A stretch of DNA of 64,000 bases from Pseudosulfitobacter pseudonitzschiae (GCF_900129395.1 NZ_FQVP01000001.1:372001-436000); one strand, 5' to 3'. Shown: positions 35,097-46,300, counted from the first letter of the stretch. Notes: generated by a model not told the origin, from the sequence alone. Translations and numbers: made by a program.

Positions 35097-36941
35097 TCAG
35101 GGAAAGTTCACATGAACCGCCTGCACCGCACGCTGGTCGATCTGCGGACGGGCGCGCACGGTGGTGTCGGCGGTGTAGATATCCAGAATGTCCTGCGACA
35201 GCGACTGGTTCATCTGCTCGACCAGCTGTGCTTGCAGGGCGTTGGCCTCGGCATTGTCAGCGGCGGGCAGCACGTCGTCCAGGCGCACGATCACGACCAT
35301 GCCCTGACCGGTGACCAGGTTCACATCGCCGGGCTCCATCTCGAACACCTGCGTGACAAAGCTGCGCGGGGTGTTCTGGATAAAGGCGTCGCGGGTCTGG
35401 TCGGCTTCTTCGATTGAATCCAGCCCCAAATCGGCAAAGCCTGCGCCCTCTTTCAACTGCGGCAACAGCTCTTCGGCCTTCGCGCTCAGCGCGGCCTCGG
35501 TGCGTTGGGCGATCATGTCGGCGGCGATGTCTTCGCGGGCCTCGTCAAAGGTGGCGTCGCGGGCCGGGGTGACCTTGTCCAGTCGCAGGGCAAAGATGCC
35601 GCCATCGCTGAGCGTTTCAATCTCGGGATAGTCGTCTTGGGTCACCGCGGCGGCGGCTTCGCGGAATTCGGTATAGCCTGCCATTTCATCGTCCGAGCCG
35701 TCGAACCAGTCCACGGTGCCCAGCGTCATGTCGCTTTCCTTGGCCAGGTCTTCCAGCGTCGCACCACCGGCCAGCATGTCATCGTAGGTGCGCGATTGCG
35801 CATCGACCTGGCGGCGGGCGCGGTCGGCGGCCAGCGTGGCGCGCAGCTCCGGCTCGGCTTGCTCGAATGTGGTGTTGTGCGCGGGCAGTACGCCGTTGAC
35901 GCGGAACAGGGCAGGGCCCAGGTCTGACGGCAGCGGGCCCACGACATCGCCCACTTCGGCGGCAAAGATCGCCTCGCCTGCGCCGCCCAGATCGGCCAGG
36001 CTCATATCGCCCATGTCCACATCGGCCAGCGCGAGGCCACGGTCCTGAACCAGCTGTTCAAAGGTGGTGCCTTGCATTTCCAGCGCGGCGGCGGCGCGGT
36101 CGGCGGCCTCTTGATCGAGGAAGGGCAGGCGTTCGACCAGACGACGCTCGGGCTGCTGGTATTCATCGGCACGCGCCTCATAGGCTTTTTGCAGGTCGGC
36201 CGCGTCCACTTCGACGGTGTCCACCAGCATGTCCGGGGTCAGCAGGGCATAGGTGATCGTTTTGGTTTCAGGGCGTTGGTAATCGGCCTGATGTTCGGCC
36301 AGATAGGCGCGCATTTCGTCTTCGGTCGGCTCTGCCACCGGCGTTTCCAGGTCTTCGGCTTGCAGGCGCGACCATGTGAAGTTGCGCGCTTCGCCGACGT
36401 AATCCACCAGCGTCTTGGCATAGGTTTCCGGCATCACGACGCCCGAGGCGATGGCCCCCTGCAACAGGGTGCGTGCGGCCTCTTCGCGCAGTTGGGTCTC
36501 GAACTCGGATTCCGACAGGCCCGAGCTTTCCAGCGCCATCCGGTAGCCTTCGCGGTTGAACTGGCCGTCAACGCCGCGAAACTCGCGGATTTGAACGATT
36601 TCGTCGCGCAGGGATGCGTCGCCGATCGACAGTCCCAGCTTGTCGGTTTCATTGTCCAGCGCACGCTGGCTGACCAGACGTTGCAGCACCGATTGGTCCA
36701 GCCCCATCGCCTGCGCCTGCGCAAAGGACAGCTGCTGGCCGGTCTGCGCCTCGTAGGCGCGGATCGTCTGGTTCAGCTGGTTGGCGTATTGGTCGATGTC
36801 GATGTGTTTGTCACCCACCGTGCCGAGCGTCCGCAGGGTGCCCGACAGGTTGGTCGCGCCAAAGCCACCAAGGCCAAGGATCAGCATGGCCATCAAGATC
36901 CAGACGGCGGTTTTCGACATATTCTTCGTGCGTACAGCCAT
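35097..36941 (-). CDS. PpiD-like periplasmic chaperone / peptidyl-prolyl isomerase
   Basis: This is a 614-residue membrane-anchored folding factor. A single helix (AVWILMAMLILGLGGFGA) lies at residues about 12-29, followed by a SurA-N-like chaperone domain and central parvulin-like repeats. The layout and length match PpiD, which stands near the Sec translocon and helps newly exported outer-membrane proteins. GAGGA lies nine bases before the ATG. It heads a probable unit with trpE and the M14 hydrolase; the link to tryptophan synthesis is positional only. Confidence 0.85.
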   Translation of the reverse strand: MAVRTKNMSKTAVWILMAMLILGLGGFGATNLSGTLRTLGTVGDKHIDIDQYANQLNQTIRAYEAQTGQQLSFAQAQAMGLDQSVLQRLVSQRALDNETDKLGLSIGDASLRDEIVQIREFRGVDGQFNREGYRMALESSGLSESEFETQLREEAARTLLQGAIASGVVMPETYAKTLVDYVGEARNFTWSRLQAEDLETPVAEPTEDEMRAYLAEHQADYQRPETKTITYALLTPDMLVDTVEVDAADLQKAYEARADEYQQPERRLVERLPFLDQEAADRAAAALEMQGTTFEQLVQDRGLALADVDMGDMSLADLGGAGEAIFAAEVGDVVGPLPSDLGPALFRVNGVLPAHNTTFEQAEPELRATLAADRARRQVDAQSRTYDDMLAGGATLEDLAKESDMTLGTVDWFDGSDDEMAGYTEFREAAAAVTQDDYPEIETLSDGGIFALRLDKVTPARDATFDEAREDIAADMIAQRTEAALSAKAEELLPQLKEGAGFADLGLDSIEEADQTRDAFIQNTPRSFVTQVFEMEPGDVNLVTGQGMVVIVRLDDVLPAADNAEANALQAQLVEQMNQSLSQDILDIYTADTTVRARPQIDQRAVQAVHVNFP

Positions 36942-37005
36942 GATGCGGGTCCTCGGATAAAAGTTTGCCTTGTCTAGCGAGCGTGCCGCGCAGGGGCAAG
37001 GGCCG

Positions 37006-38187
37006 TCAGCGCGGCAGATCCAGCCCGCTCAGGCGGTGATAGAACGCGGCGATTCCCGCAACATCGAGGTTGGCAAAGGCGATGCGCAGATGTCGCTGTC
37101 CGCTGATGTCGTCCGCGGGGCAGAACATGGTGCCGGGCAGACAAAGGATGCCCGCCTCGCGCACCAGTTGCGGCGCCAGGTCGGCCGAGGAGGCCGCAAA
37201 GGGATGCTCCAAATAGGCAAAATAGGCACCCAGCCCCAGCAAGCGCCAGCCCTGGGCCGCCAGCACGTCAAAGCCGCCGGCGATGGCTGCGCGGCGGGCC
37301 AGGATTTCATCGCGTTCGCCCGCAACCCACTGCGACAGGTTTTCCAACCCCCAAAGGGCCGCATACTGGCCGATCTGGCCGGGGCAGATGGCGACGGTAT
37401 CGAGGAATTTCTCGACCTCGGCCAGCCGCGCGGGCGACGCGGCCAGCGCGCCGACGCGGTGACCGGTCAGGCGGTAAGCCTTTGAAAAGGAATACAGATG
37501 GATGAACGTGTCCTGCCAGCCGTCCTGTTGGAACAGCGCGTGCGGCGCGCCGGTGCGGCTGTCGAAATCGCGGTAGGTCTCGTCAACCATCAGCGCGATG
37601 CCCGCATCGCGGGCCAGATCGTAAAAGGCGCGGACCAGTTCGGCGGGATATTCCACGCCGCCGGGATTGTTGGGGGTGACCAGCGCAATCGCACGGGTGC
37701 GCGGGGTGATCAGGGCGCGGGCGGTCTCGACGTCGGGCAACAGGTCGTCGCCGGTGCGCAGGGCGACCGAGGTGACGCCGGACATGTCCAGCCACATCTT
37801 GTGATTGAAGTACCAGGGCGTCGGCAGGATCACCTCGTCACCCTCGGCGCAGAGCGTGGCGATGGCGGCGGCGAAGGCCTGATTGCAGCCCGAGGTAATC
37901 GCAACGTGATCGCCCGTGACTGTCGCTTCGTAATGCGTGCTGATCTGGGCCGCCAGCGCATCGCGCAGTGCCGGCATGCCCAGCACGGGGCCATAGAGAT
38001 GGGCATCGTCTTTGGTCAGCGCCGCATCCGCCATCGCCTGACGCAATGCGGTGGGGGGCGGGTCAACCGGTGCGGCCTGGCTTACGTTGATCAACGGGCG
38101 GTCGGCGGGATGGGTCACACCGTCCAGCCAGCGGCGTGCTTCCATGACGGGCGGGGCGAATGTGGTGGCGGTGCGTGGCAAATTCAT
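37006..38187 (-). CDS. PLP-dependent class I/II aminotransferase
   Basis: This is a 393-residue fold-type I aminotransferase. The substrate region HLYGPVLGMPALRDALA, the NNPGG motif near residue 175 and the lysine motif SFSKAYRLTGHRVG near residue 233 are present. It resembles aspartate and aromatic aminotransferases, but the exact substrate cannot be read. GGAG is in range before the ATG at 38187. It is 72 bases behind gpt and 64 before the PpiD-like gene on the same strand. Confidence 0.88.
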   Translation of the reverse strand: MNLPRTATTFAPPVMEARRWLDGVTHPADRPLINVSQAAPVDPPPTALRQAMADAALTKDDAHLYGPVLGMPALRDALAAQISTHYEATVTGDHVAITSGCNQAFAAAIATLCAEGDEVILPTPWYFNHKMWLDMSGVTSVALRTGDDLLPDVETARALITPRTRAIALVTPNNPGGVEYPAELVRAFYDLARDAGIALMVDETYRDFDSRTGAPHALFQQDGWQDTFIHLYSFSKAYRLTGHRVGALAASPARLAEVEKFLDTVAICPGQIGQYAALWGLENLSQWVAGERDEILARRAAIAGGFDVLAAQGWRLLGLGAYFAYLEHPFAASSADLAPQLVREAGILCLPGTMFCPADDISGQRHLRIAFANLDVAGIAAFYHRLSGLDLPR

Positions 38188-38259
38188 CGGTTGGCTCCGG
38201 GTGTGAGGGCAGGTGCCTCCGGCGGGGATTTTCTGAACCAGAAAAGACGAACCGTATGA

Positions 38260-38781
38260 TCAGTCCTTGCCGCGGTAGGGTTCGACATATTGCAGCGCCA
38301 TGTCCCAGGGGAAGAAGATCCACGTGTCCTGAGAGACCTCGGTGATAAAGGTGTCGACCTGCGGGCGGCCCTTGGGCTTGGCATAGACGGTGGCGAAATG
38401 CGCCTTGGGGTACATGGCGCGGACCACCTCGAGGGTTTTGCCGCTGTCCACCAGATCATCGATGATCAGGATGCCGGTGCCGTCGCCCATCATCTCGGCG
38501 TCGGGGTATTTCAGCACGCGGGCCTCGGACTGGTCCTGATGGTCGTAGGATTTGATGCTGATGGTGTCCACGGTGCGGATGTCCAGTTCGCGGGCGACGA
38601 TCATCGCAGGGGCCATGCCGCCCCGCGTGATGGCCACCACCGCACGCCAGCCGCCACCCTGTTCACCGGCACCGCCTTCGGGACCATGCCCGTCCAGACG
38701 CCACGCCAGCGCGCGGCTGTCGCGATGGATCTGGTCCCAGCTGATGTGAAAACCTTTTTCGTGGGGCAGGCGGTCGGTCAT
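38260..38781 (-). CDS. gpt: Xanthine phosphoribosyltransferase
   Basis: This is a 173-residue type I phosphoribosyltransferase for purine salvage, converting xanthine and guanine to nucleotides. The PRPP loop [13 protein letters not shown] is near residues 103-115, [17 protein letters not shown] lies upstream, and [11 protein letters not shown] near the end is typical of Gpt. It follows the LysE-family gene by four bases. Confidence 0.93.
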   Translation of the reverse strand: MTDRLPHEKGFHISWDQIHRDSRALAWRLDGHGPEGGAGEQGGGWRAVVAITRGGMAPAMIVARELDIRTVDTISIKSYDHQDQSEARVLKYPDAEMMGDGTGILIIDDLVDSGKTLEVVRAMYPKAHFATVYAKPKGRPQVDTFITEVSQDTWIFFPWDMALQYVEPYRGKD

Positions 38782-38785
38782 CGGA

Positions 38786-39388
38786 TTACTTTCCTGTAAG
38801 CAGTTTCAGGCCAAAGCCACCCAGCGCCACCGCAGCGATGCGGTCCAGCACAGGCTTGGCCGCCAAATAGCGCGCGCGGGCTGGGCCGCTGGACAGCAGC
38901 AGGGCGCAGGCGGTGTAGAACAGCACTTCGAGTGCAAAGTGGTTGGCAACGATCAGCGCGATATGCTGGGCCTCCAACCCCTTGGGGAAGATCACCACGA
39001 TGATGGCACCCGCGAAGAGCATGGATTTGGGATTGCCCAGGTTCACCAGAAAGCCCGTCAAGAACGCCCGCCCGCGCGGCACGGACACATCGCCCAGCGG
39101 ATCGCGGGCATGGCGCCATGTCTGGATGGCGATCCAGATCAGGTAAAGCGCACCGGCGATCTTGAGCGTGGTGTAGGCCCAGGGAAACAGCGCGAACAGC
39201 CCCTCAAGCCCCATCAGTGCCGCCAAGGTCCAAAGCGCGGCCATTGTCCCCAGCCCGAAACCGGTTGCGATTCCGGCCGCACGGCCTGCGCTGACGGACA
39301 TGCGCACCGAGGTCAGGAAAGCGGCCCCCGGGCTGAGCAGGGCGGCGATCAGGATCGAGTTGAAGGCAATCAGGCTTTCGGGGGACAT
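38786..39388 (-). CDS. LysE/RhtB family amino-acid exporter
   Basis: This is a 200-residue protein with about six hydrophobic segments. The N-terminal [20 protein letters not shown] and the [16 protein letters not shown] motif are characteristic of LysE/RhtB translocators, which export amino acids or homoserine lactones. It is packed between fabI and gpt with four-base gaps, so the three are likely one transcript. The substrate is unknown. Confidence 0.9.
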   Translation of the reverse strand: MSPESLIAFNSILIAALLSPGAAFLTSVRMSVSAGRAAGIATGFGLGTMAALWTLAALMGLEGLFALFPWAYTTLKIAGALYLIWIAIQTWRHARDPLGDVSVPRGRAFLTGFLVNLGNPKSMLFAGAIIVVIFPKGLEAQHIALIVANHFALEVLFYTACALLLSSGPARARYLAAKPVLDRIAAVALGGFGLKLLTGK

Positions 39389-39392
39389 GGCG

Positions 39393-40196
39393 TCACTTTG
39401 TGATGTCGGGGGCGTCGACGGCTTTCATGCCGACCACATGATAGCCTGCGTCCACGTGCAGGTTTTCACCCGTGGTGCCGCTGCCCAGATCCGAGAGCAG
39501 AAAGAGCGCTGCCTTGCCCACATCTTCGATGGTGACGTTGCGGCGCAGGGGCGAGTTGTACTCATTCCACTTCATGATGTACCGGAAATCCCCGATTCCC
39601 GAGGCGGCCAGTGTTTTGATTGGTCCGGCCGAGATCGCGTTGACGCGGATGCCGTCCTTGCCCAGATCTTCGGCAAGATATTGCACAGAAGCCTCGAGCG
39701 CCGCCTTGGCGACGCCCATGACGTTGTAATGCGGCATCACCTTTTCGGCACCGTAATAGGTCAGCGTCACCGCGCTGCTGCCGGGGTTCATCATCTTCTC
39801 GGCGCGCTGCATTACGGCGGTGAAGGAATAGACCGAAATGTCCATGGACATGGCAAAGTTGGCACGGCTGGTGTCGACGTAACGCCCACGCAGTTCGTTC
39901 TTGTCGGAAAAGCCGATGGCATGAACCACAAAATCCAGATTGCCCCAAGTCTCTTGCAGGGAGGCAAACAGCGCATCAATCGACGCCTCGTCACCCACGT
40001 CGCAGGGCAGGACGATGTCGCTGCCCAGCGATGCCGCAAGCGGGTCCACGCGTTTCTTCAGCGCGTCGCCCTGGTAGGAAAACGCCAGCTGTGCACCGGC
40101 ATCCGCCAGCGTCTTGGCAATGCCCCATGCGATCGACTTGTCATTGGCCAGGCCCATGATCAACCCGCGTTTGCCCTTCATCAGCTCATGCGCCAT
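39393..40196 (-). CDS. fabI: Enoyl-[acyl-carrier-protein] reductase (NADH)
   Basis: This is a 267-residue FabI that performs the last reduction of fatty-acid elongation. The nucleotide motif GLANDKSIAWGIA is at residues 15-27 and the catalytic pair follows the Tyr-X6-Lys rule with Tyr157 and Lys164 (HYNVMGVAK). MAHELMKGKR at 40196 has AAAGGGG; a start seven codons earlier is less likely. It heads the fabI-lysE-gpt run and is divergent from pdxH across 164 bases. Confidence 0.95.
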   Translation of the reverse strand: MAHELMKGKRGLIMGLANDKSIAWGIAKTLADAGAQLAFSYQGDALKKRVDPLAASLGSDIVLPCDVGDEASIDALFASLQETWGNLDFVVHAIGFSDKNELRGRYVDTSRANFAMSMDISVYSFTAVMQRAEKMMNPGSSAVTLTYYGAEKVMPHYNVMGVAKAALEASVQYLAEDLGKDGIRVNAISAGPIKTLAASGIGDFRYIMKWNEYNSPLRRNVTIEDVGKAALFLLSDLGSGTTGENLHVDAGYHVVGMKAVDAPDITK

Positions 40197-40360
40197 CAAA
40201 AACCCCTTTGCCTTCAAGCCACTTCATTTAAGCGACCTTTAGGCGATTGACCCCGTGCCATCAAGAGAGTTGGTATGCTTGGCGCGCGGTCTTTGTACTC
40301 TATGTTACGCTGGAGCAGACCGTGACTCATGCGAAGTGACGGTTATGGAAGGTGGACAAG

Positions 40361-40966
40361 ATGGCAGAACGCAGCGGAAAATTCGCGGGGGATGATCCTT
40401 TTGCATTGGTGCGCAGCTGGTTGGCCAAAGCGGAAGCCTCGGAGATAAACGACCCCAACGCCATTGCCCTGTCGACGGTGGATGCGTCGGGTATGCCCAA
40501 CGCGCGAATGGTGCTTTTGAAGGATATCACCGACGATGCGTTCATCTTTTACACCAATTACGAAAGCGCCAAGGCACAGGAAATCGAACAGGCCAAGGCC
40601 GCCGCTTTTGTCATGCATTGGAAATCGCTGCGCCGTCAGGTCAGGGTGCGCGGCACGGTCGTCCGCGAGGATGGTCCGCGGGCGGATGAGTATTACGCAT
40701 CGCGTTCGCTGAAAAGCCGTCTGGGGGCATGGGCGTCCAAACAAAGCCGCCCGTTGAAGAATCGCGCCACGCTGATGGCAGAGGTCGCAAGGGTGACCGC
40801 ACAGCACGGCACCAACCCCAAGCGGCCGCCATTCTGGGGCGGTTACCGCATCACTCCCGTCGAGATTGAATTCTGGGCAGATGGCGATTTCAGACTGCAC
40901 GACCGGTACAGATGGCGGCGTGAAAACCCGTCTCAGCCATGGCAAATTGATCGCCTTAACCCATGA
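40361..40966 (+). CDS. pdxH: Pyridoxamine/pyridoxine 5'-phosphate oxidase
   Basis: This is a 201-residue FMN enzyme that makes pyridoxal phosphate. The [48 protein letters not shown] and C-terminal [14 protein letters not shown] motifs are all visible. GGAAGG lies eight bases before the ATG at 40361. It is divergent from fabI. Confidence 0.95.
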   Translation: MAERSGKFAGDDPFALVRSWLAKAEASEINDPNAIALSTVDASGMPNARMVLLKDITDDAFIFYTNYESAKAQEIEQAKAAAFVMHWKSLRRQVRVRGTVVREDGPRADEYYASRSLKSRLGAWASKQSRPLKNRATLMAEVARVTAQHGTNPKRPPFWGGYRITPVEIEFWADGDFRLHDRYRWRRENPSQPWQIDRLNP

Positions 40967-41078
40967 ATTTCGTGCAGCGCGAAACGCAGAATATTGAAAA
41001 ACCTTAGGTTTTCCCGCTTGAAAAGGGATATGAAAATCGTGCAAGTCTTGGTTAACAGGTCAACAATTTAGTTTCTCG

Positions 41079-41621
41079 ATGAAAGACTGCTCAGTGCCGG
41101 ACGAAGACAAACAGCGTGAGACTTTGACCGGACTGGTCAAGTGGTTTGATCCGGTCAAGGGGTTCGGCTTTATCGTCGCGGATACAGGTGGGCCCGACAT
41201 TTTGCTGCACGTGAATGTGCTGCGCAATTTCGGGCAAAGTTCGGTATCGGATCAGGCGCGGGTCGATGTGGTCGTGCAAAACACCGAACGCGGCGTGCAG
41301 GCGGTCGAAGTCTTGTCGATCACACCGCCCGAAAACAGCCGCGGTGAGCAGGCGTTGGCCGATCTGGCGGAATTTGGTGTCGTTGATACGCCGCTTGAGC
41401 CGGGGCGGGTCAAATGGTTCGACAAGGGCAAGGGCTTTGGCTTTGCCAATATTTTCGGCAGCGCCGAGGACGTGTTTCTGCACGTCGAGGTTCTGCGTCG
41501 TTCGGGGCTGTCCGATTTGCAGCCGGGCGAAGCCTTGGCAATCCGGGTGATAGATGGCAAACGGGGTCGCATGGCCGCCGAAGTTCATGCATGGGAGGCG
41601 GCGCTTTCAAAGGACGACTGA
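41079..41621 (+). CDS. Two-domain cold-shock protein
   Basis: This is a 180-residue protein with two cold-shock domains. The first has GLVKWFDPVKGFGFI (about residues 18-32) and the second GRVKWFDKGKGFGFA (about 108-122), each carrying RNP1 and an RNP2-like block (DILLHVNVL, DVFLHVEVL). Such proteins bind single-stranded RNA and DNA. Tandem forms are usual in alphaproteobacteria. The ribosome site is poor and the leader has a small AAAACC-TTA-GGTTTT hairpin, so leader-controlled translation is possible. The next gene starts two bases later. Confidence 0.92.
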   Translation: MKDCSVPDEDKQRETLTGLVKWFDPVKGFGFIVADTGGPDILLHVNVLRNFGQSSVSDQARVDVVVQNTERGVQAVEVLSITPPENSRGEQALADLAEFGVVDTPLEPGRVKWFDKGKGFGFANIFGSAEDVFLHVEVLRRSGLSDLQPGEALAIRVIDGKRGRMAAEVHAWEAALSKDD

Positions 41622-41623
41622 CA

Positions 41624-42094
41624 ATGCGCGGCATTCTGTTTACCGGTCTTTTTGTAATGCTTGGCAACTCTGCCCTGTGGGCGGCCTGTTCGCAGGGGGC
41701 GGTCGATTTGCGTGGCGATTGGGGGCGGGCGCGGTTCAACGTCGAGATCGCCGATGACAACGAAGAGCGGGCGCAGGGTTTGATGAACCGGCCGAAGATG
41801 CCGCAATCCGCCGGGATGCTGTTTGTTTACGAAAGCCCCAGGCCGATGAATTTCTGGATGCGCAACACGCTGATTCCGCTGGATATGATTTTCATCGATG
41901 CGCAGGGCGTTGTTCAGAACATTCACCACCGTGCGATTCCCCTGGATGAAACCCCGATCTTTGGGGGCGACAATCTGCTGGCTGCATTGGAAATCAACGG
42001 CGGCCTGGCCGAGCGAATGGGCATCACCAAGGGCACGCAGGTGCGTCATCCGGCCTTTGACGGGGACGATGCGGCGTGGCCCTGCACAGAATAG
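41624..42094 (+). CDS. DUF192 exported protein
   Basis: This is a 156-residue protein with a signal peptide ending near residue 21 (ALWAAC) and a DUF192 domain (ERAQGLMNRPKMPQSAGMLF, FWMRNTLIPLDMIFID, NGGLAERMGITKG). The family has no settled function. It starts two bases after the cold-shock gene stop and is probably translationally coupled to it. AAAGGA stands in range. Confidence 0.88.
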   Translation: MRGILFTGLFVMLGNSALWAACSQGAVDLRGDWGRARFNVEIADDNEERAQGLMNRPKMPQSAGMLFVYESPRPMNFWMRNTLIPLDMIFIDAQGVVQNIHHRAIPLDETPIFGGDNLLAALEINGGLAERMGITKGTQVRHPAFDGDDAAWPCTE

Positions 42095-42157
42095 GGCGGT
42101 CCGGGCGCTTTTGCCCTTTTCAATCGGCGGGGTGGCCGTTATGCACCGCCCATGGTT

Positions 42158-42234
<77 letters not shown>

Positions 42235-42313
42235 TGAATTTCCCACTTTGTGTGATCTGTAACGGCACGCGCCTTGGCGCGGGGCCGTTTCGTCCTGTGC
42301 GCGCCAGGGCTGT

Positions 42314-42778
42314 CTATTCGACAGTCTGGCCTCCGGCGGCGCGCATCATCTGGTCCAGCAGCTGATCCAGCTGGCGGTCCTTGTAATAGACACGCCGCGC
42401 ATTGCCCGACTTTTGCGGGACTTCAGCGAAATAGCTGAATTCGATCATCGTCGATCCTGGTCCCGCATCCGTGCGGCGCTTTTGTTTTTGCATGACGACG
42501 GTGGGGGTTTTCAGCGCACCGTCATATTCCAGCAGGAGAAAGGCCGCGAAATCGGGCGTGGGCAGGGTGCGGCACTGAATGATTCCCCGCGAAGGTGTGG
42601 CCAATGTGTCGCCAGGTGAGTCGCAGGCCGCGCGAAACGCCTCGTGCAGACCTGCAGGGTCTTGGGCGAACAAGGCCCGGCGCACGGGCAAATCTTGTGG
42701 GTCAGTGACCGTGGTCTCTATATATTGGGGTGCGCAGGCCGCCAAAAAGATGGGCAGGAGTGCCGTGATCGGTTTCAT
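42314..42778 (-). CDS. Hypothetical lipoprotein
   Basis: This is a 154-residue protein with a lipoprotein signal [18 protein letters not shown] whose lipobox LAAC places the lipidated cysteine at about residue 15. The rest has no domain I recognise; it contains a [12 protein letters not shown] stretch and ends in an amphipathic helix. AAGGG precedes the ATG at 42778. It is convergent to the tRNA and divergent from nrdJ. Confidence 0.75.
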   Translation of the reverse strand: MKPITALLPIFLAACAPQYIETTVTDPQDLPVRRALFAQDPAGLHEAFRAACDSPGDTLATPSRGIIQCRTLPTPDFAAFLLLEYDGALKTPTVVMQKQKRRTDAGPGSTMIEFSYFAEVPQKSGNARRVYYKDRQLDQLLDQMMRAAGGQTVE

Positions 42779-43319
42779 GAACGTGCCCTTTTTGCCAGTT
42801 GCTCTCAAACGACCACAAATCCCAACAGAGAACAAACCGTTTCGTGCCGCGACGCAGAACGGTGGATGAAGCTGGGTACAACTTAATGAATAACGTCACA
42901 TGAATGGGCTAAGTTTGCCGCAAGGTTCAGAAAATCCGGCTGCAGCCTGTGGGTAACATTTGTGGATGATTTTGCCGTGCAGCGAGACTGAATCACCCGC
43001 AAGCCGAAACCGAACAATTGTCGGTGTGGGTCAAGCCTGTTGATGGCAAAAAAACCTAAAAATTTTCGTTGACGCAAGGCGGGTGGATACGTCAGGTTGT
43101 GCAGACATCGCCGATCACCACAACATTTAGTGGACAACACTAACAAGACGTCGGCGACGCTGGGACAGACAAAATTGCGTCAAACAGGACGAAATCCAGG
43201 GCTGGAACATTCGGTTTCAGCACCAAAAGACGTGTCAATTTCATCCCGGCACCTGCACCAAGCGGACCGCTGCAACGTCAGCGTTTCAACCTGAAAAAAG
43301 CTGGATATGAGGCAGCGCG
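42779..43319. other. 541-base control region upstream of nrdJ
   Basis: This gap has no convincing gene. It holds two near-consensus DnaA boxes, TGTGGGTAA (42948-42956) and TGTGGATGA (42961-42969); a TTGACG -35-like hexamer at 43069-43074; an NrdR-like box CACAACATTTAGTG at 43119-43132 with a weaker partner 31 bases upstream (43088-43101); and an overlapping perfect inverted repeat TTAGTG-GACAA-CACTAA (43127-43143). No B12 riboswitch is recognised. A stretch of about 190 bases then leads to the nrdJ start. Confidence 0.5.
43119..43143 (+). promoter_or_regulatory. Candidate NrdR box / palindromic operator of nrdJ
   Basis: CACAACATTTAGTG matches an NrdR-type consensus CACTATATATAGTG at 11 of 14 positions and overlaps the inverted repeat TTAGTG-N5-CACTAA. 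A weaker match lies 31 bases upstream, the usual NrdR pair spacing. Confidence 0.4.
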
Positions 43320-46300
43320 ATGAAAATTGATAGAAAGTTCACCCAAGCCGGATCAGATGCCTATGCATCGCTGGATTTCGTGACAACCGTTTCCGAGATT
43401 CGCAATCCTGACGGCACGATCGTGTTCCGCCTCGACAATGTCGAAGTGCCCGCATCCTGGAGCCAGGTCGCCAGCGACGTGATCGCGCAGAAGTATTTCC
43501 GCAAGGCCGGCGTGCCGAGCAAGGTGAAGAAAGTAAAAGAAAAAGGCGTTCCGTCCTTCCTGTGGCGGTCGGTTCCCGCTGAAGGTGCCGAGATGGGGGG
43601 CGAAACCTCGTCCAAGCAGGTGTTCGACCGTTTGGCGGGTGCATGGGCCTACTGGGGCTGGAAGGGTGGTTATTTCACCACCGAGGCAGACGCCCAAACC
43701 TATTATGACGAAATGCGCCACATGCTGGCGACCCAACGCGCGGCCCCCAACAGCCCGCAGTGGTTCAACACCGGCCTGCACTGGGCTTATGGCATCGACG
43801 GTCCGGCGCAGGGCCACTATTACGTGGACTACCAGACCGGCGAGCTGACCCGCTCGAAATCCTCCTATGAGCATCCGCAGCCCCATGCCTGCTTTATCCA
43901 GTCGGTCGCCGATGATCTGGTGGGTGACGGCGGCATCATGGACCTGTGGGTGCGTGAGGCGCGTCTGTTCAAATACGGCTCGGGCACCGGCACCAACTTT
44001 TCCTCGCTTCGTGGCGAAGGTGAAAAACTGTCGGGCGGTGGCAAGTCCAGCGGCCTGATGGGCTTTTTGAAAATCGGTGACCGCGCTGCGGGTGCGATCA
44101 AATCGGGCGGCACCACGCGCCGCGCGGCCAAGATGGTGATCGTCGATGCGGACCACCCCGATATCGAGGATTTCATCAACTGGAAGGTGATCGAAGAGCA
44201 GAAAGTGGCGAGCATCGTCGCAGGCTCGAAAATGCACGAGCAGAAGCTGAACGCGCTGTTCGCCGCGATCAAGGCATGGGACGGCGCAGAGGCCGATGCC
44301 TATGACCCCAAGGTGAACGAAGGGCTGAAAGCGGCCATTCGCGACGCCAAAAAGGTCGCAATCCCCGAGACTTATATCAAACGCGTGCTGGATTACGCCA
44401 AACAGGGCCACACCAGCATCGAGTTCCCCACCTATGACACCGACTGGGATTCCGAAGCCTACAGCTCGGTTTCGGGTCAGAACTCGAACAACTCGATCCG
44501 GGTGACCAACGCCTTCCTGACGGCCGTTGAGAAAGACGCCGACTGGGAGTTGATCAGCCGCACCGACAACCGCGTGACCAAGACGATCCGCGCCCGCGAT
44601 CTGTGGGAGCAGGTGGGCCATGCCGCATGGGCCTGTGCCGATCCGGGCATCCAGTACCACGACACCGTGAACGAATGGCACACGTGCCCCGCTGACGGGC
44701 CGATCCGTGGCTCGAACCCCTGTTCGGAATACATGTTCCTGGACGACACCGCCTGTAACCTGGCGTCGATGAACCTGCTGACCTTCCTCAAGGATGGCGT
44801 GTTCCAGGTCGAAGATTACATGCACGCCGCGCGTCTGTGGACCGTGACGCTGGAAATTAGCGTGATGATGGCGCAGTTCCCGTCGAAAGAAATTGCGCAG
44901 CGGTCCTATGACTTCCGCACGCTGGGTCTGGGCTATGCGAACATCGGCGGCTTGCTGATGAACATGGGCTATTCCTATGACAGCGACGAAGGCCGTGCGT
45001 TGTGCGGTGCGCTGACCGCGATCATGACCGGCGTGGCCTATGCCACCTCCGCCGAGATGGCGGGCGAGCTGGGGGCGTTCCCAGGCTACAAGAAAAACGC
45101 CAAGGACATGCTGCGCGTCATTCGCAACCACCGCAATGCGGCCTATGGCAACGACGAAGGCTATGAAAAGCTGGCGGTGAAGCCTGTGCCGCTGGACATC
45201 GCCGGTTGCCCCGACATGCGTCTGGTCGAGATGGCGCAAAGCACCTGGGACGAGGCGCTGAGCCTGGGCGAGAAACACGGTTATCGCAACGCCCAGACAT
45301 CCGTTATTGCCCCCACGGGCACCATCGGTCTGGTGATGGACTGTGACACCACTGGGATCGAACCCGACTTTGCGCTGGTGAAGTTCAAGAAGCTGGCCGG
45401 TGGCGGGTATTTCAAGATCATCAACCGGTCGGTGCCTGCGGCGCTGGAGAAACTGGGCTATGGTTCGGCCCAGATCGAGGAAATCGTCAGCTATGCGGTG
45501 GGCCACGGCACCATCGGCAACGCGCCCGGCATCAACCACACCTCGTTGACCGGTCACGGTTTTGGCCCCAACGAGTTGGCCAAGGTCGACGCGGCGCTGG
45601 AAAGCGCGTTCGATATCCGGTTCGTGTTCAACCAGTGGACGCTGGGCGAGGATTTCTGCACCAAGGTGCTGGGCATCCCGGCGGCCAAGCTGAACGATCC
45701 CACCTTTGACCTGCTGCGCCATCTTGGGTTCAGCAAGCGTGACATCGAGCTGGCCAATGACCACGTTTGCGGCACGATGACACTGGAAGGCGCGCCGTTC
45801 CTGAAGGAAGAGCATTACGCGATCTTCGATTGCGCCAATGCCTGCGGTAAGAAGGGCAAGCGGTATCTGAGCGTCGACAGCCACATCTACATGATGGCCG
45901 CGGCACAGTCGTTCATCTCGGGCGCGATCAGCAAGACGATCAACATGCCCAACGATGCCACCATCGAGGATTGCCAGAAGGCCTACGAACTGTCGTGGTC
46001 GCTGGGGGTGAAAGCCAACGCGCTGTACCGCGATGGATCGAAACTGTCACAGCCGCTGGCGTCGGCGCTGGTCGAGGATGACGAAGAGGCGGAAGAGGCG
46101 CTCGCATCCGGTTCGATGCAGGAAAAAGCCACCGTTCTGGCCGAGAAGATCGTCGAAAAGATCATCGTCAAGGAGATCGTGAAGTCGCACCGCGAGAAGA
46201 TGCCCGAGCGTCGCAAGGGCTATACCCAGAAGGCCATCGTGGGCGGGCACAAGGTTTACCTGCGCACTGGCGAATATGCCGACGGCAACCTGGGCGAAAT

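Noticed and set aside
42779-43319. B12 riboswitch upstream of nrdJ
   Set aside because: No B12-box-like conserved core could be recognised in this gap.
43353-45884. Long leftward frame opposite nrdJ
   Set aside because: Antisense shadow; no start signal or recognisable domain.
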